This document shows, one piece after another, positions 6,042 through 13,888 of a stretch of DNA of 19,092 bases; position 1 is the stretch's first letter; each line of letters starts with the position of its first letter. The DNA comes from CAG-488 sp963625295. Its GTDB lineage: Bacteria; Bacillota; Clostridia; Oscillospirales; Acutalibacteraceae. The DNA lies in the NCBI GenBank assembly GCA_963625295.1, contig CAVFTC010000037.1, forward strand, positions 1-19,092, read 5' to 3'. Position numbers and translations under genes: made by a program. The notes under the pieces are model-generated. The model was not told where the DNA came from, ran no database searches, and saw nothing but the letters and a program-made list of their open reading frames with translations.

Positions 6042-8546
6042 ATGAAAAATAAAAAGCTCGAAGCAAGTCCTTTTTCGGCAATGTTTTGGAATTCATGCAA
6101 AAAGACCTGCTTTATTCCGATAATTTCTTTCGTCTTTCTTTTTCTTTCAACGCTCTCAAATTATATTGAAATAAATCATACCTTTGCCTCGACAACTAAG
6201 GAATCCATGCTAAAAAACACATTCGGCTTCTTTTGGACGACGGTCGCCGACTTGGATTTTGTGGTAAGTATACTGCTTGTCCTTTTCGGAGTTATCGCCG
6301 GAATATCTCTTTTCTCATTTGCACAGAGCAAGAAGCATTGCAATGTTATTTTTTCGCTCGGCATGAGCAGGAAAAAAATCTTTCTCTCAAAGTATCTCGG
6401 CGGCCTTCTTCCGTTCTGCTTTGCCGTAATCATAGCTGCATTCTTTGAGCTTGTTGCCGTATTTTCAAGCGGCTTTGCTCCGACTGCGGCTTTGATAAAG
6501 ATAGCGGTATATTTTGTTTTGTACTTTGTAGGAATATACGCCTTCTTTTTCACCGTCACTGCCGCAATCTTTGCCTTTTCGGGCAATATCGTTGAGGGCT
6601 TGATATTCGCCGGAATAATTTCACTGATTCCGATGACGGCAGGCTTCCTTTTCGGACTGTTCAGAGGTCTTTACACCCTCGGCGGAATAGGCATTTACGA
6701 GGGCAGCTGGAATTTCTTCAGCCCGTACACCGACTTTTTGGCCTTCAAGGATAGCTCAAGCTTTCTCGTTGGCGAATACGGTAACGCTGCAGAAGATATG
6801 ATATACTACAGCGGCAGCTATGAGATGTATTTCGGCTTCAAGCAGGACGGCTCACCGTTCTACAATCTCACAATTTATGACTACTCGGGCGCAATCATGT
6901 GCCTTATCTATGCCGCCGCTATTTTCGCAATCGCTTATCTTGCGTTCTCAAAGCGTAAAAATGAAATCAGCGGTTCTTTCGGCAGGGCAAAGGGATTGAA
7001 TGAAATTTGTGCGGCTTGCGTCGGCGCTTTTGTCGTAGATTTCGGCGTCTATGTAGTTGCCGAGGGTATGTACGGCATGGAAAGAGGAAGCTTTTTGACC
7101 TTCCTTATATCTGCCGGTTTATTCATCGTTACTTATTTCATCTTTAAAATGGTGTTCGGTCACAGACGCAAGATGATATTAAAATCCATGCTCAAAAGGA
7201 TTCCGGCATATATTGCCGCACTGGCGATATTCACAACGATTTTTTCAACGGGTCTTTTCGGCTACGCTTCAAAAATTCCCGACGCCGAAAATGTTCAGTC
7301 GATTGAATTCGGCGCAACCGTTACCAACCCGTACAGCACCGTATACTACAACAATTCTCTCAAAAGAGATCCCACCTACGGCTATTCGTCAATGACGGCG
7401 TATTCCGGCTTTAACAGCACCGGAGGACTGGTAGCATTCTTTAACGGCAGAGGAAGTCAGAACATTTATTATCCGAGATTTTCAGTTGAGGACGAAAGCT
7501 CAATCCGCCGTCTGATTGAAATTCACCGAAGCTTTGTTCAAAAGGGACACATCAAGGCTACGGCTTCGGACACCTGCGCAATGAATTTTCAAATCACCTA
7601 CACGCTCAAAAACGGCAAAACCGTTAAGCGTTACTACTCCGCAACGACCGAAGAAAATGCAAAGCGGATTTTCGGCTTGAGCGACTTGGCTGTCGTCAAG
7701 AACGGACTGGATGATTATTTCGACAGTGGAGCTTTCAGTAATTACGAGCTTGACCAGCTGTCGGAAGAAGAAAATCCGAACAACTATTTCTTCCTTTTCT
7801 CAAAATATCTCAAGGAAAACCAAAACGGCGGATTTGTTACGGACGAGTTGAAGAAAGCCGTCCTCGCCGACCTTGAGAACCAAACCTCTGAGGATATTTT
7901 CTTCCACAAGCCGGAGGACGAGCTGGGGGTTATCGTCTTCGGAACAGAGGTTTCTCCTGAAGACGCCGGTTGGTATCTCAACGACTACGGCGAATATGTC
8001 GATTCGCAAACCGGAAAAGTCATATCCTCCTCCGACAGAGAGGCTGAGCTGACCTTGGCAAAAACCGCTTTTGCCTCAAAGGATAGAACAATCGGCATAA
8101 TGGGATATACAGTGAAAGCGATCGTTCTCACCAAGTCGATGACAAACACCGTGAAATATCTTACCGACAACGGATACATGAAATGCCTTGAATCCAAAAT
8201 CACGGCAAGCGATGTCAAGAGCATAAGACTTTGCACAAAGGCGGAATCGGTCAACAAGAATAACATTGACATGCTGCCGATCTTCGCAGGAGGTTACAGC
8301 AGCGCTGAGGATGTAAAAAACAGTGACAATGAAGCTAAAGGAAATTCGTATCTGCTCAGCCATTATATTAAAAAGAATGTGCCGAATGAAATAACGAACA
8401 AATCAACCATTCAAAAGGTGCTTGACAACTGCTTCCTTTACGGCTTCTGCGGCAACGATTACCGCATTGCGGAAATAACCTTCAATGACGGTTCGATCGC
8501 AACCTATTGCATAACCGGTGAGGTTTATGATAAACTGATGAAGTAA
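6042..8546 (+). CDS. Large ABC permease with C-terminal extracytoplasmic domain
   Basis: This 834-aa protein is the likely membrane partner of the preceding ATPase. Nine hydrophobic helices can be placed at about 23-42, 72-94, 118-140, 150-178, 183-207, 282-302, 321-341, 351-372 and 387-409. Basic loops (SKKH...SRKK at 97-112, SKRK at 303-306, HRRK...KR at 374-386) fall on the cytoplasmic side. That leaves residues 410-834 outside as a soluble domain of about 425 aa rich in Tyr, Asn and Asp. I do not recognise that domain; it could bind a ligand or sense the envelope. The N-terminal part resembles ABC-2/YtrC-type permeases. AAGGAGG lies 8 bases before the ATG. The TAA stop directly abuts the 163-bp repeat. 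Whether it exports a substrate or acts as a sensor or resistance pump is unknown. Confidence 0.78.
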   Translation: MKNKKLEASPFSAMFWNSCKKTCFIPIISFVFLFLSTLSNYIEINHTFASTTKESMLKNTFGFFWTTVADLDFVVSILLVLFGVIAGISLFSFAQSKKHCNVIFSLGMSRKKIFLSKYLGGLLPFCFAVIIAAFFELVAVFSSGFAPTAALIKIAVYFVLYFVGIYAFFFTVTAAIFAFSGNIVEGLIFAGIISLIPMTAGFLFGLFRGLYTLGGIGIYEGSWNFFSPYTDFLAFKDSSSFLVGEYGNAAEDMIYYSGSYEMYFGFKQDGSPFYNLTIYDYSGAIMCLIYAAAIFAIAYLAFSKRKNEISGSFGRAKGLNEICAACVGAFVVDFGVYVVAEGMYGMERGSFLTFLISAGLFIVTYFIFKMVFGHRRKMILKSMLKRIPAYIAALAIFTTIFSTGLFGYASKIPDAENVQSIEFGATVTNPYSTVYYNNSLKRDPTYGYSSMTAYSGFNSTGGLVAFFNGRGSQNIYYPRFSVEDESSIRRLIEIHRSFVQKGHIKATASDTCAMNFQITYTLKNGKTVKRYYSATTEENAKRIFGLSDLAVVKNGLDDYFDSGAFSNYELDQLSEEENPNNYFFLFSKYLKENQNGGFVTDELKKAVLADLENQTSEDIFFHKPEDELGVIVFGTEVSPEDAGWYLNDYGEYVDSQTGKVISSSDREAELTLAKTAFASKDRTIGIMGYTVKAIVLTKSMTNTVKYLTDNGYMKCLESKITASDVKSIRLCTKAESVNKNNIDMLPIFAGGYSSAEDVKNSDNEAKGNSYLLSHYIKKNVPNEITNKSTIQKVLDNCFLYGFCGNDYRIAEITFNDGSIATYCITGEVYDKLMK

Positions 8547-8709
8547 AGGCAATACCGCACAATTGAGGTGTACGGATTGCGCAGTAAGATTTTTCGTCAG
8601 GTTGTACAAAAATTCCGCCGGCTTGCTGTCGCAAGTCAAAGAATTTTTGTGCAACATGACGGAAACAGCTTCAAGCAAGGCGTGCGCATCAATTTGTGCG
8701 GTATTGCCT
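8547..8709 (+). repeat. Full-length 163-bp palindromic element, copy A (MITE-like)
   Basis: The element begins AGGCAATACCGCACAA and ends in the inverted complement (TTGTGCGGTATTGCCT). Inside, a 25-base arm at 8591-8615 pairs with 8641-8665 with three mismatches. At the exact centre CTTGC (8622-8626) pairs with GCAAG (8631-8635). Ends, inner arms and apex are all centred on about 8628, so the whole element folds as one long hairpin. It has no open reading frame of its own. The flanks are AA on both sides, which could be a 2-bp target duplication but is too short to prove one. It starts on the base after the permease stop codon and ends 25 bases before the amidase start. Confidence 0.9.
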
Positions 8710-8734
8710 AAAATCATTTCGTTAAGGTGATAAA

Positions 8735-9406
8735 ATGAAGTCCAAAGCGAAAAGAAAACAAAAGAACATTATAATATTTGTTGCGCTGCTTGCAGCAGTC
8801 GTCGCCGTCGTCTGCGTACGGGGCGGTGTGTTTAAAACTAAATATGCCTACTCCGGCGAGCCTTTTGTCTGCCTTGACGCAGGCCACGGAGCGGACGATG
8901 TCGGCGCAACCGACGGCGACCGTTACGAAAAAGACGACGACCTCAAGCTCACGCTGAAAATCAAAGAAAAGCTCGAAGCGATGGGTATAAAGGTATACCT
9001 CACCCGCAGCGACGACTCCGATATCACTCTTGCCGAACGCTGCAAAAACGCCAACAAGAGGCATTGTACGCTCTTTGTCAGCGTTCACAGAAATTCCGCC
9101 GACGACAAAAACGCAAACGGAATTGAAGCATGGGTTTCAAGGAAGCCGAAGGGCGACGAGTACACGCTTGCGGAGGATCTTGTCGCAAGCATCTGCAAGC
9201 TGACGGGGCAGCAGAATCGGGGAGTAAAAAAAGGCTTCCGTGACAACTCCTACGGCGATTACTACATAAACTCCGACACCGACATGCCGTCGCTCCTTCT
9301 TGAGGTCGGTTTCATCACCAATGACAGCGACAACAAAGCCTTCGACGAAAAGCTTGACGAAACAGCCGAGACTATAGCAAAAACCATTTACGACCATTTA
9401 AAGTAA
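8735..9406 (+). CDS. N-acetylmuramoyl-L-alanine amidase (Amidase_3), membrane-anchored
   Basis: This 223-aa protein should cleave the bond between N-acetylmuramic acid and L-alanine in peptidoglycan. A basic N-terminus and one hydrophobic helix (11-29) anchor or export it; the rest is a single catalytic domain. Zinc ligands expected for Amidase_3 are present: His51 in DAGHG, Glu65, and His118 in SVHRNSA, with the catalytic Glu190 in LLLEVGFITN. There are no SH3, LysM or cell-wall-binding repeats, so it is a minimal form. AAGGTGA precedes the ATG at 8735 by 4 bases. No promoter was found, so it may be read through from the ABC operon. Its final Lys codon and stop (9401-9406) lie inside repeat copy B, so its 3' end is built from the element. 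Confidence 0.92.
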   Translation: MKSKAKRKQKNIIIFVALLAAVVAVVCVRGGVFKTKYAYSGEPFVCLDAGHGADDVGATDGDRYEKDDDLKLTLKIKEKLEAMGIKVYLTRSDDSDITLAERCKNANKRHCTLFVSVHRNSADDKNANGIEAWVSRKPKGDEYTLAEDLVASICKLTGQQNRGVKKGFRDNSYGDYYINSDTDMPSLLLEVGFITNDSDNKAFDEKLDETAETIAKTIYDHLK

Positions 9407-9563
9407 CACCGCACAAATTGAGGCGCACGCCTTGCTTGAATCTGTTTCCATCATGCTGCGCAAAAATTCCTTGACTTGCGTCAGCAAGCCTGCAAAATTT
9501 TTGTACAACCTGACGAAAAATCTTACTGCGCAATCCGCACACCTCAATTGTGCGGTATTGCCT
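9401..9563 (-). repeat. Full-length 163-bp palindromic element, copy B (MITE-like)
   Basis: Read on the minus strand this copy is the same length as copy A and aligns without gaps, with 14 differences counted by eye (about 91% identity). Three of those differences are at the end next to the amidase, where AGGCAATACC has become AAGTAACACC. The inner inverted arms and the CTTGC/GCAAG-type apex are kept. The element fills the whole space between two convergent genes. It provides the amidase stop codon on the plus strand (9404-9406). On the minus strand it provides the last six codons and stop of the isomerase-like gene (9544-9563). Confidence 0.9.
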
Positions 9564-10314
9564 TAAGATTTTCCCAGCTGATTTTTGCCGACTCAAAAAT
9601 ATCGAGCGGCGTTGAATCCTGTTCGATAATTATATATTCCACTCCGGAATCACGGCACGCTCTGAAGCACTCGTCAAGGTCAAGATTGCCAGTGCCGATT
9701 TCGGCGAAATCACGAACGAAGCTGCCTTCTCCGTCCCTGACGATGCGGTAGTCCTTGAAATGGCACACGCTGATACGATTGCCGAGCTTTCTAATATATG
9801 ACGCAGGGTCAACCCCGCCCGTCTGCGCCCAGTGCGTGTCAAAAATGAAGCTTATCAGCTCCGGGTCAAGCTCCGTGAGCATCTGATATCCTGTCTTGCC
9901 GTTGGAGTATCTCATGAACTCGAACTGGTGGTTGTGGTAGGCGAATTTCATGTCTGCCGCCCGAAGCTTTTCGACTGCCGGAGTAAGCTCCTCAACGAAC
10001 CTTTTGACGCCGTCCTCGCCCCTGTATTTTTCTTCAATCCAGCCGATACCGACGGTCTTGCAGCCGAGAGCCTTGTGCTCCTCAATGACTGCGTCGGTGT
10101 CGTTGATTACTCTGTCGAATGAAATGTGGGTTACGCAGACCTCCATGCCGTGCTTTTTGCAAAGCCTTGCAACATCAAAGTTGTTCAGATGAGCTATACC
10201 AGATACCTGAACGGTGTCAACGCCCATATCCTCAAGCTTGGCAAGCACATTGTCGAGATCCTCAAGTGTTTTGATAACGGAACAAAAATTAAAAAGGGTA
10301 AATCCGAGCTTCAT
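9544..10314 (-). CDS. Sugar phosphate isomerase/epimerase-like TIM-barrel protein
   Basis: This 256-aa protein belongs to the xylose isomerase-like / AP endonuclease 2 TIM-barrel superfamily. Metal-site residues expected for the family are visible: YHNHQFE (126-132, Glu132), FDTHW (158-162, Asp159), CHFKDY (184-189, His185) and IIIEQD (228-233, Glu231). Members isomerise or epimerise sugars and inositols; the substrate is not evident. The start at 10314 is two bases after the glycosidase stop, and its AGGTGA ribosome binding site lies within the glycosidase's last codons, so the two are translationally coupled. The last six residues, KAIPHN, and the TGA are encoded by the end of repeat copy B. 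The native C-terminus has therefore been replaced or extended, after the last barrel elements, so activity is probably kept. Confidence 0.85.
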   Translation of the reverse strand: MKLGFTLFNFCSVIKTLEDLDNVLAKLEDMGVDTVQVSGIAHLNNFDVARLCKKHGMEVCVTHISFDRVINDTDAVIEEHKALGCKTVGIGWIEEKYRGEDGVKRFVEELTPAVEKLRAADMKFAYHNHQFEFMRYSNGKTGYQMLTELDPELISFIFDTHWAQTGGVDPASYIRKLGNRISVCHFKDYRIVRDGEGSFVRDFAEIGTGNLDLDECFRACRDSGVEYIIIEQDSTPLDIFESAKISWENLKAIPHN

Positions 10315-10316
10315 TG

Positions 10317-11840
10317 TTAATCACCTATAACAAATTTATTGTCGCCGTAAATGACAGTAAGCTTTATTGGCTTATCCGAGGTGACGGTTATGTTCGGCTT
10401 TTCGCTTTCGTCATCTCTTGCCTCACAGATGAGGTCGGCGTATGCGCCTTTGCCGATGGGAATACGCTTTATTCCGTGGCGTTCAAGGTTTTTGACATAC
10501 CATACGATCTCGTTCTTTTCGGCATGAACCTGAATTCCGAGAATATATTCAATGAAAACGGTTATCGGAATGATTCCTGCCCAGCCGACAAAATCGCTCT
10601 TCGCTGGCTTGCCGGGATTTGCCGATTCGGGGGCATAATTCTCGAAGAATGTGCCCGTCTTGCGGTAAACCTCCAGCATGTTTTCATAATGGTTGACGGC
10701 GATGTCATAAGCAAGCTTTTCCTCGCCGCACTCCGAAAGACCTCTTATGACCATATAGTTGGTAGAGGGCCAGACGCTGCCGTTCCAGTAATCGCCGTTG
10801 TCCGAATAATCGGGATGATCCGCCGAAAGGGAGGGGACACGGTGCGGTCGTTTGAATTCCTTTTCGTTCTCAAGATGGGCGATGAAATCGGCTTTTCTTT
10901 CCTCGGGAACGCCGTCCGCAAGCAAGCCCCAATAGCTCGCAATGCTTTTGACCCTGAGCAGCTCGCCGTTGCCCTTGCGGTCATAATAATATTTGTCCTG
11001 CTCCGACCACATTTTTTCGTTGATGAATTTCGTCAGATATTCAACCTCTTTTTGAAGCTCGTCAACGCCGTCGGGTATGTCAAGCTCCTTTGCCATTTTC
11101 AGAAGTTCCTTGCAGCTGAGCAGGGCCTGAAAGTTTGCGTCGATCCATGACATAAAGCCGTGGTGGAAGGTTTCAATCTGCCAATCCTCAACGCCCGGAA
11201 CTGCGTCAAGATCGGTCCTCGGCTGATTGTCCATTCCGCAGCCCCAGCCGCTCGACCAATAAGAGCCATCCTGCCAGCGGCGGTAGTTGCGCATCCATCT
11301 GTGATAGCAGAGCAGCGGATAATAAACATCGGCAAGGCGGTCTTTGTCGCCGTAGTTCTGATAATACTGCCACTCGCACCATGCCAAAATCTCGGGACCC
11401 GTGCTTACGGGGTCAAGACGGTGAAATTTTGAATAGCCGTTTTTCTCGTTATACTGTCTGCCGATAAAACCGTCCGGCTCCTGCTTGCAGTAGAAATCAT
11501 CGAGCGTGCCCTGAAATTTGAAAACGCCGTCGCCGTATTTGCCGAACATCAGCATGAAGCAGCTGTCCCAAAGGAAGATGTCGCCGCAGAAGGCGGCGTC
11601 GATGTACGGCGAAACAAAGCCGTTTTCCTCGGTCGGCTTTCCAAGATTTGAAAATGCGATTTTCCATGCCTTGTAGTAGGCTTCGATTGAATCGGCATGA
11701 CCGTCCCAGACTGGCTCGGGAAGCTTGTCCTTGTTGCTCTCAAAGTCGGGTAGCTCTGCCATATTGGGCTTGCGAGAGATGAAGGGGTTGTGCTCCTTAA
11801 CATCTGCAAGCTCAAGATAAGTGTCTATATATTCCGGCAT
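10317..11840 (-). CDS. Glycoside hydrolase of the GH63/GH37 (trehalase/glucosidase-like) clan
   Basis: This 507-aa protein has the (alpha/alpha)6-barrel signature pieces of the GH63/GH37/MGH1-like group: FLWDSCF (89-95), SSGWGCGMDNQPR (196-208), WNGSVWPS (352-359) and FFENYAPES (398-406). By analogy with E. coli YgjK and bacterial mannosylglycerate hydrolase, Asp204 would be the general acid and Glu400 the general base. No signal peptide is present, so it acts in the cytoplasm on an imported or internally made oligosaccharide or glycoside, probably with inversion of configuration. AAAGGATG precedes the ATG at 11840. It lies 24 bases after the ABC-F gene and two bases before the isomerase-like gene, in one operon-like row. 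Pairing with a sugar isomerase suggests catabolism of the released sugar. The exact substrate is unknown. Confidence 0.82.
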   Translation of the reverse strand: MPEYIDTYLELADVKEHNPFISRKPNMAELPDFESNKDKLPEPVWDGHADSIEAYYKAWKIAFSNLGKPTEENGFVSPYIDAAFCGDIFLWDSCFMLMFGKYGDGVFKFQGTLDDFYCKQEPDGFIGRQYNEKNGYSKFHRLDPVSTGPEILAWCEWQYYQNYGDKDRLADVYYPLLCYHRWMRNYRRWQDGSYWSSGWGCGMDNQPRTDLDAVPGVEDWQIETFHHGFMSWIDANFQALLSCKELLKMAKELDIPDGVDELQKEVEYLTKFINEKMWSEQDKYYYDRKGNGELLRVKSIASYWGLLADGVPEERKADFIAHLENEKEFKRPHRVPSLSADHPDYSDNGDYWNGSVWPSTNYMVIRGLSECGEEKLAYDIAVNHYENMLEVYRKTGTFFENYAPESANPGKPAKSDFVGWAGIIPITVFIEYILGIQVHAEKNEIVWYVKNLERHGIKRIPIGKGAYADLICEARDDESEKPNITVTSDKPIKLTVIYGDNKFVIGD

Positions 11841-11864
11841 AATATCATCCTTTCGTTTTGTTGT

Positions 11865-13775
11865 TTATTCCTCAACCATTCCCTGAAGCTCGTCCCAGAG
11901 GGAATATTTATCGAGCAGCTCATCGTTCTTTGAATTGAGCAGGTCGGTGAATTCGATCAGTTTTTCGTAGTCGGTCTGTATTTCCTGCGTATTCAGCTTT
12001 TCCTGAATATCTTCAATCTCTTTTTCAAGCTCGGCAATGTCGTTTTCCGTTCTTGTCAGCTGAGTTTTGAGCTTTCTCTGCTGCGACGCCTGCTCCTTTT
12101 TCAGCTTGTAGTCGTTGACCTTTTCAGCCTTTTTCACCGTGCCTGTTTTTACTTCGGCAGGTCGGCGGGACGCTTTCTTTTCAACATAATAATCGTAATT
12201 GCCGAGGTATTCCGTGAATCCGTTTTCGTCAAGCTCAAGAATTCGTGAACTTAGCTTATTTATAAAGTATCGGTCGTGGGAAACTATCAGCATCGTTCCG
12301 TCGTAATCAAGCAGCGTGTTTTCAAGCTCCTCACGGGAGAATGCGTCAAGATGGTTCGTAGGCTCGTCCAAAAGCAGAAGATTGTAGCCGCCGAGCATGA
12401 GATTGAGCAGAGCTATTCTTGCTCTTTCGCCGCCGCTCAGCTCGGAAATTTTCTTAAAAACATCATCGCCCTTGAAAAGGAACGCCGCCAATGCGCTGCG
12501 AACCTGAGTTTGTGTCATTTTCGGGTACTTAGACCAAATTTCCTCAATTGCGGTTTTGTTGAGGTCAAGTCCTGCCTGAACCTGATCAAAATAGCCCTTG
12601 AAAAGGTTCTCGCCGAAGATAAATGTGCCCTCGTCGGGGGCGTATTGCCCCATCAGTGTTTTCAGAAAGGTTGTTTTGCCGCAGCCGTTGTCGCCGAGAA
12701 TGAACACTCTTTCACCCCTCGTTATGTGGAGCGAAGCGTTGCGGAATACCGTCTTGCTGCCGAAGCTTTTCGACAGGCCGTCGGCGATTATAACATCGTT
12801 GCCGCTGACGCATTTCGGCTCAAAATGAAAACGAATGCGTTCAACCTTGCTGTCGGGGACGACAAGCTGTTCCTTTATCCTTTCAATCTGCTTGAGCTTG
12901 CTTTCGGCGGTTCTGATGTTCTTCTCCCTGTTCCACTGCCTTTGTTGAGCTACAACGCCCTCAAGCCGTTGAATTTCTTTCATGTCCGTTTCGTATTTAT
13001 CCTCAATCGCCTTTTGCTCGGCTTTCTTTTTGATGAGAAATTCGGAATAATTGCCCTTGAAGCACCGCACCTTGCGGTTTTCAAGCTCCACGGTTTTATC
13101 GGTTATTTTGTCGAGAAAATAACGGTCGTGCGATATAACGAATATTGCACCATTGTAATTTTTAAGGAAGCCCTCAAGCCACTCGACGGATTTTATATCA
13201 AGGTGGTTCGTCGGCTCGTCGAGCAGCAGCAGATTGCTCCTTGAAAGCAGAAGCTTCGCAAGCGCAACCTTGGAACGCTGACCGCCCGAAAGCTTGTCCG
13301 TTGTCAGCTTGAAATCGTCCTCGGTGAAGCCGAGTCCCAACAGTGCGCTCCTCGTGCGGCTTCTGAAGGTCAGACCGCCCTCGTTGTTGAATTTTGTTGT
13401 CAGCTCGTCCTGAAGCCGCAAGTCCTTCTCCATATCGCCGAGGTTATGCTCAAGGCGGTAATTGACCTGATTTATCTCAATTTCAAGGCTCATCAGCTCG
13501 TCAAAAACGCTTATAAGCTCATCGTAAAGGGTCATGCCCTTTTTGGAACAGGTGTGCTGTTCCATGTAGCCGAGCTTTGCGTCCTTGCCGGTGACGACCG
13601 CTCCCTCCGTCGGCTCAAGCTCACCCCTGATGAGCTTCAATATAGTGGTTTTGCCCACGCCGTTTGAGCCGATAAAGCCGACCTTCTCTTTATCGTTTAT
13701 TTCAAAATTGACATTTCTGAAAAGCTCACGCTCGCCGAACGAGAACGCAAGATTTTGAAAACTTAATACTGTCAT
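11865..13775 (-). CDS. ABC-F family ATPase (ribosome-associated)
   Basis: This 636-aa soluble protein has two ABC domains and no membrane segment. Domain 1 has Walker A GSNGVGKT (36-43), LSGGQ (162-166) and LLLLDEPTNHLD (182-193). Domain 2 has GDNGCGKT (361-368), LSGGE (446-450) and LLLLDEPTNHLD (466-477). Between them is the charged, helical interdomain linker (about 245-310) that in ABC-F proteins reaches the ribosomal P-site tRNA. A C-terminal coiled coil (about 550-630) resembles that of Uup. ABC-F members rescue stalled translation or protect ribosomes from antibiotics; nothing in the sequence tells these roles apart. The ATG at 13775 has GGAGTG upstream; an in-frame extension to 13799 has no binding site. 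Confidence 0.93.
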   Translation of the reverse strand: MTVLSFQNLAFSFGERELFRNVNFEINDKEKVGFIGSNGVGKTTILKLIRGELEPTEGAVVTGKDAKLGYMEQHTCSKKGMTLYDELISVFDELMSLEIEINQVNYRLEHNLGDMEKDLRLQDELTTKFNNEGGLTFRSRTRSALLGLGFTEDDFKLTTDKLSGGQRSKVALAKLLLSRSNLLLLDEPTNHLDIKSVEWLEGFLKNYNGAIFVISHDRYFLDKITDKTVELENRKVRCFKGNYSEFLIKKKAEQKAIEDKYETDMKEIQRLEGVVAQQRQWNREKNIRTAESKLKQIERIKEQLVVPDSKVERIRFHFEPKCVSGNDVIIADGLSKSFGSKTVFRNASLHITRGERVFILGDNGCGKTTFLKTLMGQYAPDEGTFIFGENLFKGYFDQVQAGLDLNKTAIEEIWSKYPKMTQTQVRSALAAFLFKGDDVFKKISELSGGERARIALLNLMLGGYNLLLLDEPTNHLDAFSREELENTLLDYDGTMLIVSHDRYFINKLSSRILELDENGFTEYLGNYDYYVEKKASRRPAEVKTGTVKKAEKVNDYKLKKEQASQQRKLKTQLTRTENDIAELEKEIEDIQEKLNTQEIQTDYEKLIEFTDLLNSKNDELLDKYSLWDELQGMVEE

Positions 13776-13801
13776 AATACACTCCGAAATTTGATACAAG
13801 T

Positions 13802-13830
13802 ATTTTACAACATCGGCGGAAATAAAACAA
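13802..13830 (-). promoter_or_regulatory. Candidate promoter of the ABC-F cluster
   Basis: On the minus strand TTGTTT (13825-13830) and TAAAAT (13802-13807) are 17 bases apart. The -10 matches at 5 of 6 positions and the -35 at only 3 of 6. It lies between the MATE terminator hairpin and the ABC-F start, where a promoter for the ABC-F - glycosidase - isomerase row is expected. Confidence 0.4.
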
Positions 13831-13850
13831 GTGCTAAAGCCAAAATAAAC

Positions 13851-13880
13851 GACCTCTTACCGCAAAAACGGTAGGAGGTC
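13851..13880 (-). terminator. Terminator hairpin after the MATE gene
   Basis: A 12-bp stem (13851-13862 with 13869-13880, one G-T pair) with a 6-base loop lies 8 bases past the MATE stop codon. On the minus strand it is followed by GTTTATTTT, a moderately T-rich tail. It is probably an intrinsic terminator separating MATE from the ABC-F transcript. Confidence 0.7.
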
Positions 13881-13888
13881 GATGCTGT

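Noticed and set aside
8547..8709. Large hairpin read as an intrinsic terminator or a structured ncRNA gene
   Set aside because: No T-tract follows the stem, and the near-identical copy at 9401-9563 shows it is a repeat. An RNA role remains possible but is unsupported.
9407..9543. Possible small gene between the convergent amidase and isomerase genes
   Set aside because: The interval is entirely repeat copy B. Open frames there are fragments of the inverted repeat without start signals.
12276..13244. Long 322-codon open frame on the plus strand opposite the ABC-F gene
   Set aside because: It is antisense to well-conserved ABC-F motifs, shows no family features and has no convincing ribosome binding site. 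It is a codon-bias shadow.
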